Under the pieces are notes generated by a model. It saw nothing but the letters and a program-made list of their open reading frames with translations. It did not search any database and was not told where the DNA came from. A program made the translations under genes and the position numbers. Below are positions 63,801 to 64,000 of a DNA stretch of 64,000 bases, piece after piece; position 1 is the first letter of the stretch, and every line of letters begins with the position of its first letter. Origin of the DNA: Rhynchopus sp. YZ270_cl-10 (lineage: Eukaryota; Euglenozoa; Diplonemea; Diplonemida; Diplonemidae); NCBI GenBank assembly GCA_964035575.1, contig OZ037842.1, positions 1 to 64,000 on the forward strand. The letters run 5' to 3'.

Positions 63801-64000
63801 TGTCATTCCCGGTGGTGCTTGAGTGGTGGCAGGAGAGTACGTTCCAGGTGCCAGCGATCTTGGAGTGATGGTCGGCGGTGCAGGTGTGGGAGGTGCGTTT
63901 GTCTGTGGAGGCAGTGTGACTCCTGGAGCAGCCGTGATAGGTGCAACTGTCATTCCCGGTGGTGCTGGAGTTGTGTTAGGAGAATACGTGCCAGGTGCCA
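60835..64000 (-). CDS. Mucin-like surface protein with DOMON-like domain (5' end beyond window)
   Basis: Predicted type I membrane glycoprotein. Exon A runs from beyond 64000 to 62051, exon B from 61718 to 60835; the intron has donor GTATGT at 62050-62045 and acceptor CTTCACAG ending at 61719. The junction is in phase and keeps the Pro-rich pattern (LAPLPPP joined to TPPGSTFSP). Exon A encodes about nine near-identical 49-aa repeats containing VAPITAAPGVTLPPQT and RSLAPGTYSP, then about five diverged repeats. They are Pro/Thr-rich with NTT sequons, typical of a heavily glycosylated stalk. Exon B encodes a roughly 190-aa beta-rich domain with DOMON-like features (YGGVALRP, MKGFLIFVAD, WDFAFASGSG, WAKHSTSG), a membrane span (IIIAIILGVLLCCALVGGAAF) and a 50-aa cytosolic tail with a YSEFV motif. 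The DOMON assignment is tentative. Confidence 0.8.
61921..61978 (-). repeat. SINE-like element, copy 4, inside an intron
   Basis: Short copy within the intron of the mucin-like gene: minus strand TGGCATCGTACGTGGGTCAG then TCGGAGGTGCCTGCATCAAT, ending in ACAGTTTT. It includes only the 3' half of the element. Confidence 0.65.

Overview
The window is nuclear DNA of a unicellular eukaryote whose lineage I cannot fix. The evidence is long, nearly intronless genes, a few small introns with GTATGT or GTAAGT donors and CAG acceptors, eukaryotic single-pass receptors with class III nucleotidyl cyclase domains, a DysF/PH protein, a poly(A)-tailed non-LTR retrotransposon, and abundant minisatellites and foldback repeats. 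Every convincing host gene reads on the minus strand.

Layout. 1-5.2 kb: an 8-bp minisatellite, a 379-bp satellite and a degenerate repeat field. 5.2-7.8 kb: a giant inverted repeat centred near 6254 whose right arm carries a 5'-truncated retrotransposon tail. 8-8.8 kb: a 7-bp minisatellite. 10.2-18.9 kb: an apparently intact non-LTR retrotransposon of the restriction-like-endonuclease type, with two OTU-like protease domains. 19-22.2 kb: repeats with 261-, 9- and 13-bp units. 22.2-25.5 kb: gene-poor DNA with coding-like debris, a perfect hairpin, another minisatellite and a foldback element. 25.9-41 kb: three paralogous receptors, each with a bacterial-type solute-binding ectodomain, one membrane span and a cyclase-like domain lacking key catalytic residues. 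45.5-53 kb: two receptor adenylate cyclases with intact catalytic residues, one with a Bmp/PnrA-type ectodomain and one with a Cache-like ectodomain between two membrane spans. 53.6-55.6 kb: a three-exon DysF-helical-PH protein. 55.6-60.8 kb: intergenic DNA rich in a small stem-loop family. 60.8-64 kb: the 3' part of a mucin-like, DOMON-like surface protein that runs off the right edge.

The five receptors share a juxtamembrane module ending in a Y/F-x-P-x-S/I type motif and look like one signalling family: two predicted active cAMP producers and three predicted pseudo-cyclases. The pseudo-cyclases have nearly identical ectodomains but diverged cytosolic parts, which suggests gene conversion of the sensor half. 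My leading hypothesis for a new system is that the pseudo-cyclase receptors pair with or regulate the active cyclases. Other strong observations are the giant palindrome, the double-OTU retrotransposon, a dispersed stem-loop family with compensatory stem changes, and a SINE-like family with a possible Pol III terminator.
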